DNA of 64,000 bases from Plasticicumulans acidivorans (GCF_003182095.1 NZ_QGTJ01000004.1:248001-312000); one strand, 5' to 3'; positions 27,486 through 39,345 are shown, counted from the first letter of the stretch. Translations and numbers: made by a program. Notes: a model not told the origin generated them from the letters alone.

Positions 27486-27986
27486 ATGAACGCACAGCCT
27501 CTCGTCGGTCTCATCATGGGCTCCAGGTCGGACTGGAGCACGCTCGAACACGCCGCCACGACGCTCGACGCCCTCGGTATCGCTCACGAGGTGCGCGTCG
27601 TCTCGGCCCATCGCACGCCCGATCTGCTCTTCGAATATGCCGGCAGCGCCGAGGCGCGCGGGCTCGAAGTGATCATCGCCGGTGCCGGCGGCGCGGCGCA
27701 TCTGCCGGGCATGGTTTCCAGCAAGACGGTGCTGCCGGTGCTCGGCGTGCCGGTGCAGTCGGCGGCACTCAACGGCATGGACTCGCTGCTGTCGATCGTG
27801 CAGATGCCGGGTGGCATTCCGGTCGGCACGCTGGCGATCGGCAAGGCCGGGGCGATCAACGCCGCCCTGCTGGCAGCGGCGATCCTCGGCGGCAAATACC
27901 CGGAAATTCGTGCCGCGCTGCGGGCCTTCCGCGAACGGCAGACCGATTCGGTGCTGGCTGATCCCGACCCGCGGGTGACGCCATGA
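27486..27986 (+). CDS. purE: N5-carboxyaminoimidazole ribonucleotide mutase
   Basis: A 166-residue enzyme that converts N5-CAIR to CAIR in purine synthesis. Marks: [16 protein letters not shown] with the catalytic SxSD region, [23 protein letters not shown] and PVLGVPVQS. Class I PurE, as expected with a PurK partner. The stop overlaps the purK start (ATGA), coupling the two enzymes that act in sequence on AIR. Confidence 0.97.
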   Translation: MNAQPLVGLIMGSRSDWSTLEHAATTLDALGIAHEVRVVSAHRTPDLLFEYAGSAEARGLEVIIAGAGGAAHLPGMVSSKTVLPVLGVPVQSAALNGMDSLLSIVQMPGGIPVGTLAIGKAGAINAALLAAAILGGKYPEIRAALRAFRERQTDSVLADPDPRVTP

Positions 27987-29074
27987 TCGTCGGCATTGTT
28001 GGGGGAGGTCAGCTCGCGCGCATGATGGCCCTGGCCGGCTATCCGCTGGGGCTGCGCTTCGTCGTGCTCGATCCGGCGCGCGATGCCTGCGCTGGTCAGG
28101 TGGCGGCACAGATCCTCGGTGAATACGACGATGTCGAGGCGCTCGCCGAACTGGCCCGCCGCTGTGACGTCATCACTTTCGATTTCGAAAACGTCCCCGC
28201 CGTGGCGCTGGAGCGTTTGTCCGCGGAAGTCCCCGTGGCGCCGAATCCGCAGGCGCTGGCCAGCGCGCAGGACCGGCTCAGCGAAAAAACGCTGTTCCGC
28301 GAGCTGGGCATCGGCACACCGGCTTTTGCCGCGGTCGATTCACTGCAGCAGCTCGAAGCCGCGGTGGAGGCGATCGGGCTGCCGGCAGTGCTCAAGACCC
28401 GCCGCTTCGGCTACGACGGCAAGGGCCAGCGCGTGCTGCGCGAGCGCGCCGAACTGGCGGCCGCGTGGGATGAACTCGGCAAATATCCGCTGATTCTGGA
28501 AGGCTTCGTCGACTTCACGCGCGAGGTGTCGATCATCGCCGTGCGTGGTCGCGATGGCGCGATCGCTTTCTATCCGCTGACCGAGAACCGCCACGAAGGC
28601 GGCATCCTGCGCCTGTCGCGAGCCCCCTGTACCGATGCGGCGGCGCTCGACGCACAAGCCCAGCGCCACGCCCGCGCCTTGCTCGAACATCTGGACTACG
28701 TTGGTGTGCTGGCGATCGAATTCTTCGATGTCGGCGGCACGCTGATCGCCAACGAGATGGCGCCGCGCGTGCACAACTCCGGTCACTGGACCATCGAAGG
28801 TGCCGAGACCTCGCAGTTCGAAAACCATCTGCGTGCGGTCTGCGGCATGTCGCTCGGCGCGACGCAGGCGCGCGGCTGCAGCGCGATGCTCAACTTCATC
28901 GGCCGCCTGCCGGCGCCGGCGGCATTCCTCGCCGAACCCGGCCTGCACTGGCATGACTACGGCAAGGAGGCCCGTGGCGGGCGCAAGGTCGGACACGCCA
29001 CTTTGCGTGCCGATGAGCCGCAGACGCTGGCGGCGGCACTGAGCCGTCTGCAGCCGCTGGTGGTGGCGGACTGA
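27983..29074 (+). CDS. purK: N5-carboxyaminoimidazole ribonucleotide synthase
   Basis: A 363-residue ATP-grasp enzyme that carboxylates AIR to N5-CAIR with ATP and bicarbonate. N-terminal [20 protein letters not shown], then [14 protein letters not shown] (ATP-grasp lysines), [16 protein letters not shown] and the metal site [19 protein letters not shown]. It is translationally coupled to purE and convergent with oxyR, four bases between stops. Confidence 0.97.
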   Translation: MIVGIVGGGQLARMMALAGYPLGLRFVVLDPARDACAGQVAAQILGEYDDVEALAELARRCDVITFDFENVPAVALERLSAEVPVAPNPQALASAQDRLSEKTLFRELGIGTPAFAAVDSLQQLEAAVEAIGLPAVLKTRRFGYDGKGQRVLRERAELAAAWDELGKYPLILEGFVDFTREVSIIAVRGRDGAIAFYPLTENRHEGGILRLSRAPCTDAAALDAQAQRHARALLEHLDYVGVLAIEFFDVGGTLIANEMAPRVHNSGHWTIEGAETSQFENHLRAVCGMSLGATQARGCSAMLNFIGRLPAPAAFLAEPGLHWHDYGKEARGGRKVGHATLRADEPQTLAAALSRLQPLVVAD

Positions 29075-29078
29075 GCCT

Positions 29079-30029
29079 TCAGGCAGCCGCCGCCTGGGTC
29101 AACAGGGTCACGCCGGCGCCGAGCGGGCAGGCGCGCACCGCATCGGCGAGTGCGCGGATCGCTGCCGGTCGCGGATAGCTCTTGCGCCAGGCCAGCGCGA
29201 CGATGCGCTGCGGCGCAGGATCGGCGAAGGGGCGCACGCTGAGCAGCTCATGCGGCTGGGCGTAGGCGTTGACCGAGGTCTGCGGCAGCACCGTGACGCC
29301 CATGCCGGTGGCAACCATCAGACGGATGGTTTCGAGCGAACTGCCCTCCAGCGTGCGCTGCATGGAATCGGCCTCGGCGGAGACGGAATCGCGGTTGCAT
29401 TCGGGGCAGGCCTGCAGCACCTGATCGCGAAAGCAGTGACCGGGGCCGAGCAGCAGCAGATCCTCGGCGGCGAGCTGGTGCGGAGTGATTTCCTCTTCCT
29501 GTTCCAGCGGGTGGCCGCAGGGCATGACGACGACGAAGGGCTCTTCATAGAGCGGCAGCGTCAGCACGCCGGATTCCTCGAACGGCAGTGACAGGATCAG
29601 CGCATCGACCTTGCCCTGCTTGAGCCGCTCGGCGAGCACGGCGGTGTAGTTCTCCTCGATCTGCAACGGCATGTGCGGCGCGGTGGTCTTGATCCGCGGG
29701 ATCAGCTGCGGCAGCAGATAGGGACCGATGGTGTAGATGACGCCGAGGCGCAGCATGCCGGCGAGCTCGTCCTGTCCCTGCACGGCGATGGCCTTGAGGG
29801 CGTCGGCTTCCTCCAGCACGCGCTGCGCCTGATTGACGATGCGCCGCCCGACCGGCGTCACTGAGACTTCGCCGGCTCCGCGCTCGAACAGCACGATGCC
29901 GAGTTCGTCCTCCAGCTTGCGCACGGCGACCGACAGGGTCGGCTGGCTGACGAAGCAGGCCTCTGCGGCACGCCCGAAATGGCGTTCGCGGGCGACGGCG
30001 GCGATATAGCGGAGTTCAGTCAGGGTCAT
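29079..30029 (-). CDS. oxyR: Hydrogen-peroxide sensor regulator OxyR (LysR family)
   Basis: A 316-residue LysR-type regulator. The N-terminal HTH ([38 protein letters not shown]) is followed by a substrate-binding-like domain with Cys199 and Cys208 in [12 protein letters not shown], the same residue numbers as the E. coli disulfide switch. Peroxide oxidises these and turns on target genes. A match to the OxyR operator lies before the peroxiredoxin at 12124. The gene follows a small secreted-protein gene on the same strand by three bases, so both may share a promoter near 30330. Confidence 0.95.
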   Translation of the reverse strand: MTLTELRYIAAVARERHFGRAAEACFVSQPTLSVAVRKLEDELGIVLFERGAGEVSVTPVGRRIVNQAQRVLEEADALKAIAVQGQDELAGMLRLGVIYTIGPYLLPQLIPRIKTTAPHMPLQIEENYTAVLAERLKQGKVDALILSLPFEESGVLTLPLYEEPFVVVMPCGHPLEQEEEITPHQLAAEDLLLLGPGHCFRDQVLQACPECNRDSVSAEADSMQRTLEGSSLETIRLMVATGMGVTVLPQTSVNAYAQPHELLSVRPFADPAPQRIVALAWRKSYPRPAAIRALADAVRACPLGAGVTLLTQAAAA

Positions 30030-30032
30030 CGA

Positions 30033-30323
30033 TCAGGGCCGGCAGGGTTCATCGGGCGGCGGCGCCAGGCAGCGCTCGCAATTCTCCGCGGTATTCTGCG
30101 CGCCTCCGGCGACATAAGCAGTGTCGCAAGTGCCCCAGGTGCCACGTGGCATGCCCTTGAACTGTCCTGCCGGTTTGTCGGCGGCGGTGCAGACCCACAT
30201 CTGGTAGCAGGATGGGAACTGGCGCAGCGGTTTGCCGCGGCGTACCCATTCGCCGTCCGCCGCCGCCGCGCTGCCCGCACCGAGCAGGCTCGTCAGACAG
30301 ATGATGATCGCAAGCCTTTTCAT
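30033..30323 (-). CDS. Small secreted cysteine-rich protein, unknown
   Basis: A 96-residue protein with a clear signal peptide ([22 protein letters not shown], cleavage after about residue 22). The mature part of about 74 residues holds six cysteines ([24 protein letters not shown]), enough for three disulfides in the periplasm. I do not recognise the family. ATG 30323 is preferred over an upstream in-frame start because it begins the signal peptide. It lies three bases before oxyR on the same strand, so peroxide stress is a possible context. Confidence 0.65.
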   Translation of the reverse strand: MKRLAIIICLTSLLGAGSAAAADGEWVRRGKPLRQFPSCYQMWVCTAADKPAGQFKGMPRGTWGTCDTAYVAGGAQNTAENCERCLAPPPDEPCRP

Positions 30324-30887
30324 GATGGAGTCGTCACGTGCCCATGCGTTGGCGTAGACCACGATGCGTGGCGGCTGCAAAGGATGTTAGCGGTGGCTTG
30401 TGGCACCAACAAGGTTGCGGCCGAAAGGCGCGCGCGCGGCCGCCGTGTTGCGAATGGCGAAGTGTTGCGGCAGCGCGTGCAAGCACCGCCGATGCCTGCC
30501 GAAACGCGTTCGCATGGTGGTTCCCGCACGCTTGCGCAGTGCATGTTGCAGCATGGACACCCCCGGTGTTTGCGTGTAGTTTTGCCGGCGGCTGGAGCAC
30601 CCGGCGTACAAGCAAAGATCATCAAGCCGGGCGACAGGTTGGGAGCGTTTCGGCGTACTTGTTTGCATGGGGCACATCGTCATCCGGTCGCCCTGTCTTC
30701 CGCGCGCGTCGCACGGTCGAGGTTGGCTACATGCAACCCCGCGCCTGAGTGCAGACCGCAGACACATGCAGCGCCTATCGCTTCCGGCCACTTTATGGGG
30801 GTCGCGACACGAATCATCAATGACTCCAGCCTGGCGCGCCGCGTGTTCATGCAGTCCGCCCAACGAGCGGACGAGGAAGGAGGTCTC
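30324..30887 (+). other. Non-coding stretch upstream of icd
   Basis: 564 bases between two divergent genes. Open frames exist on both strands, one of them continuous with icd, but none has a ribosome site or a recognisable protein, and icd has its own AAGGAGG five bases before its ATG. I see no clear promoter, operator or riboswitch. Promoters for icd and for the small secreted protein / oxyR must lie here. Confidence 0.5.
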
Positions 30888-32651
<1,764 letters not shown>

Positions 32652-32683
32652 GCTGACCGGCTCCTGATCGGCCTGTAGTCGAT

Positions 32684-32729
32684 ACAGCGCCGGCATCACC
32701 CGCAGGGGTGGTGCCGGCGCTGTTTTTTT
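32684..32729 (+). terminator. Rho-independent terminator of icd
   Basis: A stem of about 17-19 bp (left arm from ACAGCGCCGGCA, right arm ending TGCCGGCGCTGT, six-base loop) followed by seven T, 33 bases after the stop codon. Confidence 0.92.
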
Positions 32730-32913
32730 GCCGTTGTCGAAACATCGTTGCGGGCTTCGCAGCTTTTCGCGGCGTTCCGGGCTATACGTTGCCGCAGTAC
32801 CAGCATGGGCTGGCTGTCTCGGGTGCGACGGCTTGACCACGAGTTGGACGGCTCAGGTGCATAACGAACGGAATTTTCTCAGGCTCGTGTTAGACTGATT
32901 TGAAGATTGGTAA

Positions 32914-32928
32914 ATTGGTCAAACCAAA
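32914..32928. promoter_or_regulatory. FadR-subfamily (LldR/PdhR-type) operator before lutA
   Basis: ATTGGTCAAACCAAA contains the perfect palindrome TTGGT-CAA-ACCAA, matching the ATTGGT-N3-ACCAAT pattern bound by GntR regulators of the FadR subfamily such as PdhR and LldR. It ends 10 bases before the lutA ATG and abuts the ribosome site AAGGAG, a position that fits repression. A second TTGGT half-site precedes it at 32907. No GntR gene is in the window. Confidence 0.65.
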
Positions 32929-32938
32929 AGGAGCCCGC

Positions 32939-33718
32939 ATGACGGAATCCACGAAGCGTGCGCCAGCCGCTGGCCGCCGGGTTGCGTTGTTGGCGACCTG
33001 CCTCGTCGATCTGTTCCGGCCAACGGTGGCTTTTGCGGCGGTCAAATTGCTGGAAGATGCTGGTTGCCATGTCGAAGTGCCGGTACAGACCTGCTGCGGT
33101 CAGCCCGCCTTCAATTCTGGGGATCGCGCGGATGCGCGGGCGCTGGCGGAACAGCTGATCGCGGCCTTCGAGGGCTGTGACTACGTCGTCGGGCCGAGCG
33201 GTTCGTGCATCGGCATGCTGCGTCATTACCCCGAGCTGTTCGAGGCCGGCTCGGCCTGGCAGGTGCGGGCGGCGGCGCTGGCCGATAAGAGCTACGAGCT
33301 GCTGGCCTTTCTCGTCGATGTCTGCGGTGTCGAACAGGTCGACGCGCACTACGCCGGTTGTGTGACCTATCACGATTCCTGTTCGGGGCTGCGCGAGCTG
33401 GGAGTCAAGGCTCAGCCGCGCAAGCTGCTGGCGAGTGTCAGCGGCCTGCAGCTCAAGGAAATGGAGGAAGCCGAGATCTGCTGCGGCTTCGGCGGCACCT
33501 TCTGCATCAAGTACCCGGAAATCTCCAACCGCATGGTCAGCGACAAGTGCGCCAGCATTGTGGCGAGCGGTGCCGACACGCTGCTCGCCGGCGACCTCGG
33601 TTGTCTGCTCAACATCGCCGGCAAGCTCAAGCGTGAGGGCTCGACCATCCGTGTGCGCCACGTCGCCGAGGTGCTGGCCGGCGTTGCTGACGAACCGGCG
33701 ATCGGCGATGGCGAGTAG
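32939..33718 (+). CDS. lutA: L-lactate utilisation protein LutA (LldE)
   Basis: A 259-residue iron-sulfur protein of the LutABC L-lactate dehydrogenase complex. Two cysteine-rich CCG domains are visible: VQTCCGQPAFNSGD near 50 with the partner cysteine in GPSGSCIGM, and ICCGFGGTFCIKYPE near 180 with DSCSG upstream. The family oxidises L-lactate to pyruvate and passes electrons to the respiratory chain. AAGGAG precedes ATG 32939. First gene of a tight three-gene operon; a GntR-type operator overlaps its leader. Confidence 0.93.
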   Translation: MTESTKRAPAAGRRVALLATCLVDLFRPTVAFAAVKLLEDAGCHVEVPVQTCCGQPAFNSGDRADARALAEQLIAAFEGCDYVVGPSGSCIGMLRHYPELFEAGSAWQVRAAALADKSYELLAFLVDVCGVEQVDAHYAGCVTYHDSCSGLRELGVKAQPRKLLASVSGLQLKEMEEAEICCGFGGTFCIKYPEISNRMVSDKCASIVASGADTLLAGDLGCLLNIAGKLKREGSTIRVRHVAEVLAGVADEPAIGDGE

Positions 33719-33727
33719 GGGATCGCG

Positions 33728-35167
33728 ATGCAACTGACCAGCCCCGATTTTCCGCGTAATGCTGCACATGCGCTGCACGATGCTGCGCTACAGCGTGCCC
33801 TCGGCAACCTCAAGGCCGGCTTTCCCGGCAAGCGCGCTGCCGCGGTGGCGCGCCTGCCCGAGTTCGAAGCGTTGCGTGACCTCGGCCGCGACCTGAAAAA
33901 CCACATCATCGAGCACCTCGACTACTACCTGGAGCAGTTCGAAGCCAGCGTGCAGCGCCAGGGTGGGCAGGTGCACTGGGCGCGGGATGCCGAGGAGGCG
34001 CGGGCGATCATCCTCGGCATCTGTCAGCGGGCCGGGGCGAAGACCGTCACCAAGGGCAAGTCGATGGTCTCCGAGGAGATCGGCCTCAATGAGCATCTGG
34101 CTGCGCACGGCATCGAGCCGATCGAGACCGATCTCGGTGAGTACATCATTCAGCTGCGCGGCGAGCATCCGAGTCACATCATCGCGCCGGCGATCCACGT
34201 CAACCTCGATCAGGTGTCCGACGCTTTCCACCAGCACCATCAGCAATACGGCAAGCACGAACGGCAGACCGAGCCGCGCGCTCTGATGAACGAGGCCCGC
34301 GAGATCCTGCGCGACAAGTTCCTGCGCGCCGACGTCGGCATCACCGGCGCCAATTTCTGCATCGCCGAGACCGGGCAGACAGTGATCGTCACCAACGAGG
34401 GCAACGGCGATCTGACGCAGTTGCTGCCGCGCGTGCACATCGCCATCACCAGCATCGAAAAAGTCGTGCCGACGCTCGAAGACGCGGCGACCTTCATCCG
34501 CCTGCTGGCACGCTCGGCGACCGGGCAGGAGATCAGCGTCTATACGACCTTCTCGGCGGGCGGCCGGCGCGCCGAGGACCTCGACGGGCCAGAGGAATTT
34601 CATGTCGTGCTGCTCGACAACGGCCGCTCGCAGATGGTCGGCGGTGAGCAGCAGGACATGCTGCGCTGCATCCGCTGCTCGGCCTGCATGAACCATTGCC
34701 CGGTCTACGGCGCGATCGGTGGCCACGCCTATGGCTGGGTCTACCCGGGGCCGATGGGGTCGGTGCTGACGCCGCAACTGGTCGGCATCGAGCACGCCGC
34801 CCATTTGCCGAACGCCTCGACCTTCTGCGGTCGCTGCGAGAGCGTCTGTCCGGTGCGGATTCCGCTGCCGCGGCTGCTGCGCAACTGGCGTGCGCGTGAA
34901 TTTGAGCGCCACCTGACGCCGCAGGGGTATCGCTTCGGCCTCAGGGCCTGGGCCTGGCTGACGCGGCGGCCGGCGCTGTATTGCGGTCTGACCCGTCTCG
35001 GCGCACGCCTGTTGCGCTGGCTGGGCGGGCGCAGCCGGCGCATCCGCTCGCTGCCGCTGGCTGGCGGCTGGAGCGCCTGGCGCGACATGCCGGCGCCGCA
35101 GGGGCGGACGTTCCAGGCGCTGTGGGCCGAGCGCCAGCGCGCGGCGGGCATGGAGGGCAAGCGATGA
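33728..35167 (+). CDS. lutB: L-lactate utilisation protein LutB (LldF)
   Basis: A 479-residue subunit. The N-terminal ~290 residues are the LutB/LUD domain (VTKGKSMVSEEIGLNEHL, GITGANFCIAETGQTVIVTNEGNG in blocks). Two 4Fe-4S motifs follow: CIRCSACMNHCPVYG near 318 and FCGRCESVCPVRIPLP near 370. The C-terminal ~100 residues are basic and helical (RAWAWLTRRPALY, LLRWLGGRSRRIRSLPLAGG). The stop overlaps the lutC start (ATGA). Confidence 0.94.
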   Translation: MQLTSPDFPRNAAHALHDAALQRALGNLKAGFPGKRAAAVARLPEFEALRDLGRDLKNHIIEHLDYYLEQFEASVQRQGGQVHWARDAEEARAIILGICQRAGAKTVTKGKSMVSEEIGLNEHLAAHGIEPIETDLGEYIIQLRGEHPSHIIAPAIHVNLDQVSDAFHQHHQQYGKHERQTEPRALMNEAREILRDKFLRADVGITGANFCIAETGQTVIVTNEGNGDLTQLLPRVHIAITSIEKVVPTLEDAATFIRLLARSATGQEISVYTTFSAGGRRAEDLDGPEEFHVVLLDNGRSQMVGGEQQDMLRCIRCSACMNHCPVYGAIGGHAYGWVYPGPMGSVLTPQLVGIEHAAHLPNASTFCGRCESVCPVRIPLPRLLRNWRAREFERHLTPQGYRFGLRAWAWLTRRPALYCGLTRLGARLLRWLGGRSRRIRSLPLAGGWSAWRDMPAPQGRTFQALWAERQRAAGMEGKR

Positions 35168-35838
35168 GCGGCAGTCGCGAGCTGATCCTCGGCAATATCC
35201 GCAAGGGCTTGCGCCGCGGCGCGCTCAGCGGTGATGCGCTGGCGGACTGCGCCGAGCGCCTGGCGGCACCGCGGCCGAATCTGATCCCGGCGCGGGCGGC
35301 GGCGCTCGATCATGCAGGGCAGCTCGCGCTGTTCGTGCAGATGGCGAGCGAAGCCGCCGCGCTCGTGCACCGCGTCGAGGCCGCCGCGGAGGTGCCGGCG
35401 CTGGTTGCCGGCATCGTCGATGCGGCAGCGCTGCCGCGCCAGCTGGTCTGTGCTCCGGCCGCTGCGATCGCCGGGCTCGACTGGCAGGGCGCCGGTCTGC
35501 AGGCGCAGGCACGGGCCGCACGGCAGGGCGACCGGGTCAGCGTCACGCCGGCGTTCGCCGGCATCGCCGAGACCGGCACGCTGATGCTGCTGTCCGGCGC
35601 GCACAGCCCGACCTCGCTGAATTTCCTGCCTGACCTGCACATCGTCGTGCTCAGCGCGACGCGTGTCCTCGCCAGTTACGAGGAGGCCTTCGCGCTGTGG
35701 CGGCGTGAGTCCGCCGGGGAAGTGCCGCGTACCATCAATCTGATCACCGGCCCGTCACGCTCGGCCGACATCGAACAGAAGCTGCAGATGGGCGCACACG
35801 GGCCGATTCAGCTGCATATCGTCCTGCTCGGGGCGTGA
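35164..35838 (+). CDS. lutC: L-lactate utilisation protein LutC (LldG)
   Basis: A 224-residue LUD-domain protein completing the lactate oxidase complex. Marks: ILGNIRKGLRRG at the start, VTPAFAGIAETGTLMLLSG (the LUD TGT-type core) and the end SRSADIEQKLQMGAHGPIQLHIVLL. It contains no iron-sulfur motif, as usual for this subunit. No lactate permease gene follows; the next gene is an unrelated MFS exporter with its own gap. Confidence 0.93.
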   Translation: MSGSRELILGNIRKGLRRGALSGDALADCAERLAAPRPNLIPARAAALDHAGQLALFVQMASEAAALVHRVEAAAEVPALVAGIVDAAALPRQLVCAPAAAIAGLDWQGAGLQAQARAARQGDRVSVTPAFAGIAETGTLMLLSGAHSPTSLNFLPDLHIVVLSATRVLASYEEAFALWRRESAGEVPRTINLITGPSRSADIEQKLQMGAHGPIQLHIVLLGA

Positions 35839-35955
35839 GGCGGCGGGGCGCTGCCCGGGCGGTGCAGCGCTTAGCGCATGGCAGGCATCGCCTGATCGCT
35901 GCACTGTCATCGCCGCACGCTGGCTAGACTGGCACGCTTTCTCGTCCGCCGATGG

Positions 35956-37203
35956 ATGCGCTGCCCGATGACCGTTCCCGCCGCGACCCATGCCGTGCTG
36001 CGTACGCACCCTGTCTTCCGCCGTTTCTGGCTGGCTCGCGTGGCGACGGCGATGGCCTACCAGATGTGCGGCGTCGCTGTCGGCTGGCAGGTCTATGCGC
36101 GCACCGGCAGCGCGCTGGCGCTCGGCTTGATCGGCCTGGTGCAGTTCCTGCCGGCGCTGCTGCTGGTGCTGGTGACCGGTCAGGTCGCCGATCGCTTCGA
36201 TCGCCGTCGTGTGGCGCGCAACTGCCAGTGGATCGAGGGCATCGCCGCCGTGCTGCTGGCGCTGGGCAGTCTCGGCGGCTGGCTGCCGGTCGCCGGGATC
36301 TATGCGCTGATCGTCGTCATCGGCGCCGCGCGCGCCTTCGAATACCCGGCGATGGCGTCGCTGCTGCCGGCGCTGGTGCCTGCGGCCTGGCTCGGTCAGG
36401 CGATCGCTGCCTCGGCGGCGGCGATGCAGACCGCGATCATCCTCGGCCCGGCACTCGGTGGTTTTCTCTATGCGCTCGGTGCGCCAGTGGTGTACCTGGT
36501 CGCGGCGACGGCCTTTCTGCTGGCCGGTTGTCTGGTGCAGGGCGTGCGTTACGACACGCCGCCGCAGCCGGTGAAAGAGCCGGTCGGTCTGGCCTCGATC
36601 TTCGCCGGCATCGGCTTCATCCGCAGCCGGCCGGTGGTGCTCGGGGCGATTTCGCTCGATCTGTTCGCGGTGCTGCTCGGCGGTGCCACTGCGCTGCTGC
36701 CGATCTATGCGCGCGACATTCTGCACACCGGACCCTGGGGGCTCGGGCTGCTGCGCTCGGCGCCGGCGGTCGGTGCGCTGCTGCTGTCGGTGTGGCTGTC
36801 GCGACAGCCGCTCGAACGCCATGTCGGGCGCATCCTGTTCGGCTCGGTGGCAGCCTTCGGCCTGGCGACCGTGGTGTTTGCGCTGTCGACGCAGTTCCTG
36901 CTGTCGCTGCTGGCGCTGTTCGCGCTCGGCGCCGCCGATATGGTCAGTGTCGTCGTGCGCGGCACCCTGGTGCAGCTGGAAACGCCGGATGCGATGCGTG
37001 GCCGCGTCAGCGCCGTCAACTCGGTATTCATCGGCGCCTCCAACCAGCTCGGCGAGTTCGAGTCCGGCGTCACCGCGGCTTTGCTCGGCGTGGTGCCGGC
37101 GGTGCTGCTCGGCGGCCTCGGCACCCTGCTGGTGGTGGTGCTGTGGATACGCTGGTTCCCGGAACTGCTGCACCGCGAACGCCTGGCGGCCGAGCCCGCC
37201 TGA
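35956..37203 (+). CDS. MFS transporter, EntS-like (MFS_3)
   Basis: A 415-residue protein with 10-12 membrane segments. The motif GQVADRFDRRRVARNCQ between helices 2 and 3 is the MFS motif A variant of the EntS/MFS_3 group, and RGTLVQLETPDAMRGRVSAVNSVFIG is typical near the C-terminal half. EntS exports enterobactin; other members export drugs or unknown compounds. No siderophore genes are present, so the substrate is open. Start could be ATG 35956 or 35968; neither has a clear ribosome site. Confidence 0.8.
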   Translation: MRCPMTVPAATHAVLRTHPVFRRFWLARVATAMAYQMCGVAVGWQVYARTGSALALGLIGLVQFLPALLLVLVTGQVADRFDRRRVARNCQWIEGIAAVLLALGSLGGWLPVAGIYALIVVIGAARAFEYPAMASLLPALVPAAWLGQAIAASAAAMQTAIILGPALGGFLYALGAPVVYLVAATAFLLAGCLVQGVRYDTPPQPVKEPVGLASIFAGIGFIRSRPVVLGAISLDLFAVLLGGATALLPIYARDILHTGPWGLGLLRSAPAVGALLLSVWLSRQPLERHVGRILFGSVAAFGLATVVFALSTQFLLSLLALFALGAADMVSVVVRGTLVQLETPDAMRGRVSAVNSVFIGASNQLGEFESGVTAALLGVVPAVLLGGLGTLLVVVLWIRWFPELLHRERLAAEPA

Positions 37204-37312
37204 GCCTGCGCAGCCCGCGGCTTGCCGGATGGACGGGCTTTGTCATCAGATACGCCACGCGATACGGCAACTTGCGGATGGGCGGCGGAGCGTCGCTCGC
37301 GGAGGAACATTC

Positions 37313-37690
37313 ATGACCACACCGACGTTCGCCGCCGCCTGGGCGGCGCGTACCACGCTTGAGCCCTTGCAGCTCGATTGCGTGACCACGCTGATGCTCA
37401 AGATCATCGACGGCAAATGCAAGATGAACGCCGATGACAAGACCGTGATGGCGGCGGTCTATGACGTCGTGCGTGAGCGTCCCGGTCGCCTGCTCGGCGC
37501 CGATGTGCACGCGCTGATCGAGCGCGCCCGCGCTGCCGCCGGCCGCGACGAGGCGCTGATCATGGAGGTCTACGAGCAGCGGCTGAACGCCGAGACGATG
37601 ATCTCGCGGCCGGTGATGAAAGGCTTCAAGGCCTGGCTGCGCGGCGAGGGCATCCTCGCCGACGGGCAGGCCCAGCCCGAAGAGGCCTGA
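37313..37690 (+). CDS. Conserved small protein of unknown function
   Basis: A 125-residue soluble, largely helical protein (EPLQLDCVTTLMLKIIDGKC, DDKTVMAAVYDVVRERPGRL, DEALIMEVYEQRLNAETMI). No signal, membrane segment or known motif. It has a strong GGAGGAA eight bases before ATG 37313, codon use like its neighbours and a plausible stop, so it is a real gene. It stands 109 bases after the MFS gene and converges on phoD. Confidence 0.6.
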   Translation: MTTPTFAAAWAARTTLEPLQLDCVTTLMLKIIDGKCKMNADDKTVMAAVYDVVRERPGRLLGADVHALIERARAAAGRDEALIMEVYEQRLNAETMISRPVMKGFKAWLRGEGILADGQAQPEEA

Positions 37691-37740
37691 GACCGTTCGC
37701 CGTGCCGCCCGGGCCTCGGGCGGCGCGGACCGGGTGCGGC

Positions 37741-39345
37741 TTACACCGCTTCCAGGCGCTTCGAGAACAGCTCGTTGTCGTCGAGATCGCGCAGGCTGAC
37801 GCTGAGCGCGCGGCTGGCGGCGTCGATGTTGACCTCGCCGAAGAACTGCAGGCCGGCGAACGGCGAGGTGTTCTGTACCGCCGGTGCTTTCTGCCAGACC
37901 ACCTGCGGCCCGAAGCTGGCATCGAGCGCGTTGGGGCCGAAGCTGCCGGCGTTGAGCGGGCCGGAGACGAACTCCCAGAACGGATCGAAGTCCTTGAACG
38001 CGGCGCGTTCCGGCGCGTAGTGGTGGGCGGCGGTGTAGTGCACGTCGGCGGTCAGCCAGACGATGTTCTTCACGCCGGCGGCCTTGATGCCGCGCAGCAG
38101 TTCGGCGATTTCCAGCTCGCGGCCGCTCGGCGCACCGTCCTCGCCGTTGGCGATCGCCTCCCAGCGCGGGCTGCCGTCGGCATTCTTGCCATCGGCCACC
38201 TGCAGGCCGATCGGCATGTCGGCGGCGATGATCTTCCAGGTCGCCTGCGAATGGCGCAGTCCGTCGAGCAGCCAGCCGAGCTGCGGGCGACCGAGGAAGG
38301 CGCTGGCTTCACTCAGCTGCGCCTGGCGGTTGGCGCTGTTGGCGCCGCGGTAGCTGCGCATGTCGACGACGAAGACATCGAGCAGCGGACCGTAGCTGAT
38401 GCGCCGGTACACCCGCTGTGCCTCGACGTCATACATGCGCCGCAGCGGCGCGTATTCGAGGAAGGCCTGCGTCGCCCGCGCCAGCAGCAGCGGCACGTTC
38501 TTTTCCGTGTAGCGCGTGTCGGCGCTGATGTCCTTGGCGGCCGACCAGTTGTTCATCACTTCGTGATCGTCCCACTGCCAGATCTGCGGCACTTCGGCGT
38601 TGAAGCGGCGCACGTTCTCGTCGAGCAGGTTGTAGCGGTAACGGCCGCGGAACTCATCGAGGGTTTCCGCCACCTTGGCGACCTCCGGCGTGACCCGATT
38701 GCGCCAGACACGGCCGTCCTCGACAGTCTTCTGCTCGGGAATCGGGCCGTCGGCGTAGATGGTGTCGCCGCAGTGAATGAAAAAATCGGGCTGGCGCTGG
38801 CGCATGGTTTCATAGATGCGCATGCCGCCCCATTCCGGGTTGATGCCGAAACCCTGGCCGGCGGTGTCGCCGGACCACAGCAGGCGCACGTTGCGCGGCT
38901 GCGCCGGGGCGGTGCGCAGGCGGCCGGTGACCGGCTCGCTGAAGCGCCCGGCGCTGGCGAGATCCTCGAACAGCACGCGCACGTGCAGTTCACTGTCGGC
39001 CGGCAGGTCGGTGAGGTCGAGGCGCGCGGTGTAGTCGGTCGACTCGGTGGCGTACGGACCGCGTACGCGGCGAGCACCGTGAAACTCGGCATTGTCGGCG
39101 ACTTCCACCCACATGCGCGCCGGGCGGTCGGTGCGGCTCCAGACGATGGCGGCACCGCGGGTGACGTCGCCGATCTGCAGGCCCTGGGCGACGCTTGGCT
39201 GCCCGCCGGCGCTGTTGCCTCCGCTGCCGCCGGCATCGCTGTCTGTGGCGTGTGCGCGGGCCGGCCACCACGGCGCGACGGCGGCACCGGCCAGCAGCAG
39301 GCCCGAGCGGATGAGGAATTCGCGGCGGTCGTGATCGTGAGGCAT
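37741..39345 (-). CDS. phoD: Alkaline phosphatase D (PhoD family), Tat-exported
   Basis: A 534-residue extracellular or periplasmic phosphodiesterase/phosphatase. The N-terminus carries a twin-arginine signal ([18 protein letters not shown]), as expected for a metalloenzyme exported folded. The PhoD N-domain (about 50-150) is followed by the catalytic domain with CGDTIYADG near 235, [11 protein letters not shown] near 308 and [16 protein letters not shown] near 435, residues that bind calcium and iron. ATG 39345 has GGAGATGG upstream and starts directly before the Tat signal. PhoBR is encoded 10 kb away; I found no convincing Pho box here. Confidence 0.93.
   Translation of the reverse strand: MPHDHDRREFLIRSGLLLAGAAVAPWWPARAHATDSDAGGSGGNSAGGQPSVAQGLQIGDVTRGAAIVWSRTDRPARMWVEVADNAEFHGARRVRGPYATESTDYTARLDLTDLPADSELHVRVLFEDLASAGRFSEPVTGRLRTAPAQPRNVRLLWSGDTAGQGFGINPEWGGMRIYETMRQRQPDFFIHCGDTIYADGPIPEQKTVEDGRVWRNRVTPEVAKVAETLDEFRGRYRYNLLDENVRRFNAEVPQIWQWDDHEVMNNWSAAKDISADTRYTEKNVPLLLARATQAFLEYAPLRRMYDVEAQRVYRRISYGPLLDVFVVDMRSYRGANSANRQAQLSEASAFLGRPQLGWLLDGLRHSQATWKIIAADMPIGLQVADGKNADGSPRWEAIANGEDGAPSGRELEIAELLRGIKAAGVKNIVWLTADVHYTAAHHYAPERAAFKDFDPFWEFVSGPLNAGSFGPNALDASFGPQVVWQKAPAVQNTSPFAGLQFFGEVNIDAASRALSVSLRDLDDNELFSKRLEAV

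Noticed and set aside
25600..27495. 631-codon open frame antisense to the aldehyde dehydrogenase
   Set aside because: Shadow of a conserved gene on the + strand; no start signal or known fold.
29979..30887. Long in-frame extension upstream of icd (890 codons in total)
   Set aside because: The extension crosses the oxyR start and a small gene on the other strand, has no conserved sequence, and icd has its own strong AAGGAGG and a start matching E. coli.
35956..37203. Lactate permease for lutABC
   Set aside because: The transporter is an EntS-like MFS_3 exporter, not an LldP or LctP family permease, and it stands 117 bases apart with no coupling.
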